Positions 12,153 through 12,458 of a stretch of DNA of 12,458 nt are shown piece after piece. Source of the DNA: an uncultured Saprospirales bacterium (GTDB lineage Bacteria; Bacteroidota; Bacteroidia; Chitinophagales; Saprospiraceae); contig CALAZP010000149.1 of assembly GCA_937926355.1 (NCBI GenBank), positions 1 through 12,458 of the forward strand. Reading direction: 5' to 3'. The notes beneath the pieces were generated by a model that ran no database searches, had not been told where the DNA came from, and saw only the letters and a program-made list of their open reading frames with translations. How positions within the stretch are numbered: position 1 is the stretch's first letter; each line of letters begins with the position of its first letter. The translations under genes and the position numbers were made by a program.

Positions 12153-12458
12153 TTAAACTCCTGCCATTATAATTCCACCGCCCACTAGATGGTTGCCTTC
12201 AAAAAATACTGCAGATTGACCTGGAGCAACTCCTCCTACATTTGCTTGAAACTCGACATATAATTTTTTGTCTATATTTTTAAGTACACTTAAGGTGCCA
12301 GAATCTTTATAACGAATTTTAGTTACCACTTCCAGATTGTCTGGAATAGATTCATATTTCATAGCATTGACTTGACCTACGAACATTCCATTTTTGACTA
12401 AATCTTCTATATCTCCTAATACAACCGTATTAGATTCAGGCTGAATTTCTGTAACAAA
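12153..12458 (-). CDS. mnmA: tRNA-specific 2-thiouridylase MnmA, C-terminal part (5' end cut by window edge)
   Basis: The frame is open from the right edge to a TAA at 12155-12153, giving the last 101 residues. It opens with FVTEIQPESNTVVLGDIEDL, the strand and loop that begin the C-terminal part of MnmA. This is followed by VVTKIRYKDSGTL, YVEFQANVGGVAPGQSAVFF and LVGGGII, matching the MnmA closing beta-barrel (PGQsaVfY..GGGiI). MnmA makes the 2-thio group of U34 in Lys, Glu and Gln tRNAs. The ATP-binding and catalytic cysteines lie upstream, outside the window. An internal ATG at 12386 is not the real start. rimM follows after 2 bp. Confidence 0.92.
   Translation of the reverse strand, partial: FVTEIQPESNTVVLGDIEDLVKNGMFVGQVNAMKYESIPDNLEVVTKIRYKDSGTLSVLKNIDKKLYVEFQANVGGVAPGQSAVFFEGNHLVGGGIIMAGV

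Noticed and set aside
12153..12386. A complete 77-residue gene beginning at the ATG at 12386
   Set aside because: The frame continues open to the right edge with MnmA-type sequence, so this is the C-terminus of a larger gene.
1..12458. Mobile elements, CRISPR arrays, defence systems, tRNA or rRNA genes
   Set aside because: No transposase, integrase, spaced direct repeats, nuclease-helicase defence genes or RNA gene sequences were seen on either strand.

Overview
The window looks like chromosomal DNA from a member of the Bacteroidota, most likely near the Cytophagales. The evidence is high AT content, almost no Shine-Dalgarno sequences before start codons, a TAnnTTTG-type promoter box, and Bacteroidota-style gene forms: an OmpA-type porin with thrombospondin type 3 repeats, an enlarged CcmF, a single-domain asparaginase and an FtsE with no FtsX beside it. 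It reads as ordinary core genome. I see no mobile element, integrase, phage gene, CRISPR array, tRNA or rRNA. Coding density is high; the largest gap without a gene is 137 bp (657-793).

Left part (1-4223), all on the minus strand. In transcription order this holds ftsE, then a probable two-gene operon of a YkuK/DUF458 RNase H-fold protein and a stand-alone asparaginase catalytic domain. Next comes a two-gene unit of a soluble coiled-coil protein and a membrane-anchored protein that resembles PspA/IM30 (ESCRT-III-like). Last is the N-terminal part of an OmpA-family outer-membrane protein that runs off the left edge.

Middle part (4224-8014), plus strand. A divergent promoter region separates ftsE from a cytochrome c maturation operon: ccmE (the CxxxY heme-chaperone variant), ccmF (with a large extra periplasmic region carrying an internal duplication) and two small tightly packed genes, one of them DUF6435-like. 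This operon meets the uridine kinase gene tail to tail, and the two stop codons share one TTAA.

Right part (8011-12458). udk (minus) and a concentrative nucleoside transporter gene (plus) diverge from a 70-bp spacer, pairing nucleoside import with phosphorylation. A secreted metal-dependent amidohydrolase of unknown substrate follows the transporter by 14 bp. It converges, with a 12-nt overlap, on an mnmA-rimM pair (tRNA 2-thiolation and 30S maturation) that enters from the right edge.

The best candidates for undescribed biology are the membrane-anchored PspA-like protein with its coiled-coil partner, and the variant heme-delivery branch (CxxxY CcmE plus duplicated CcmF periplasmic region) with its small downstream genes. 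No clear intrinsic terminator was found.
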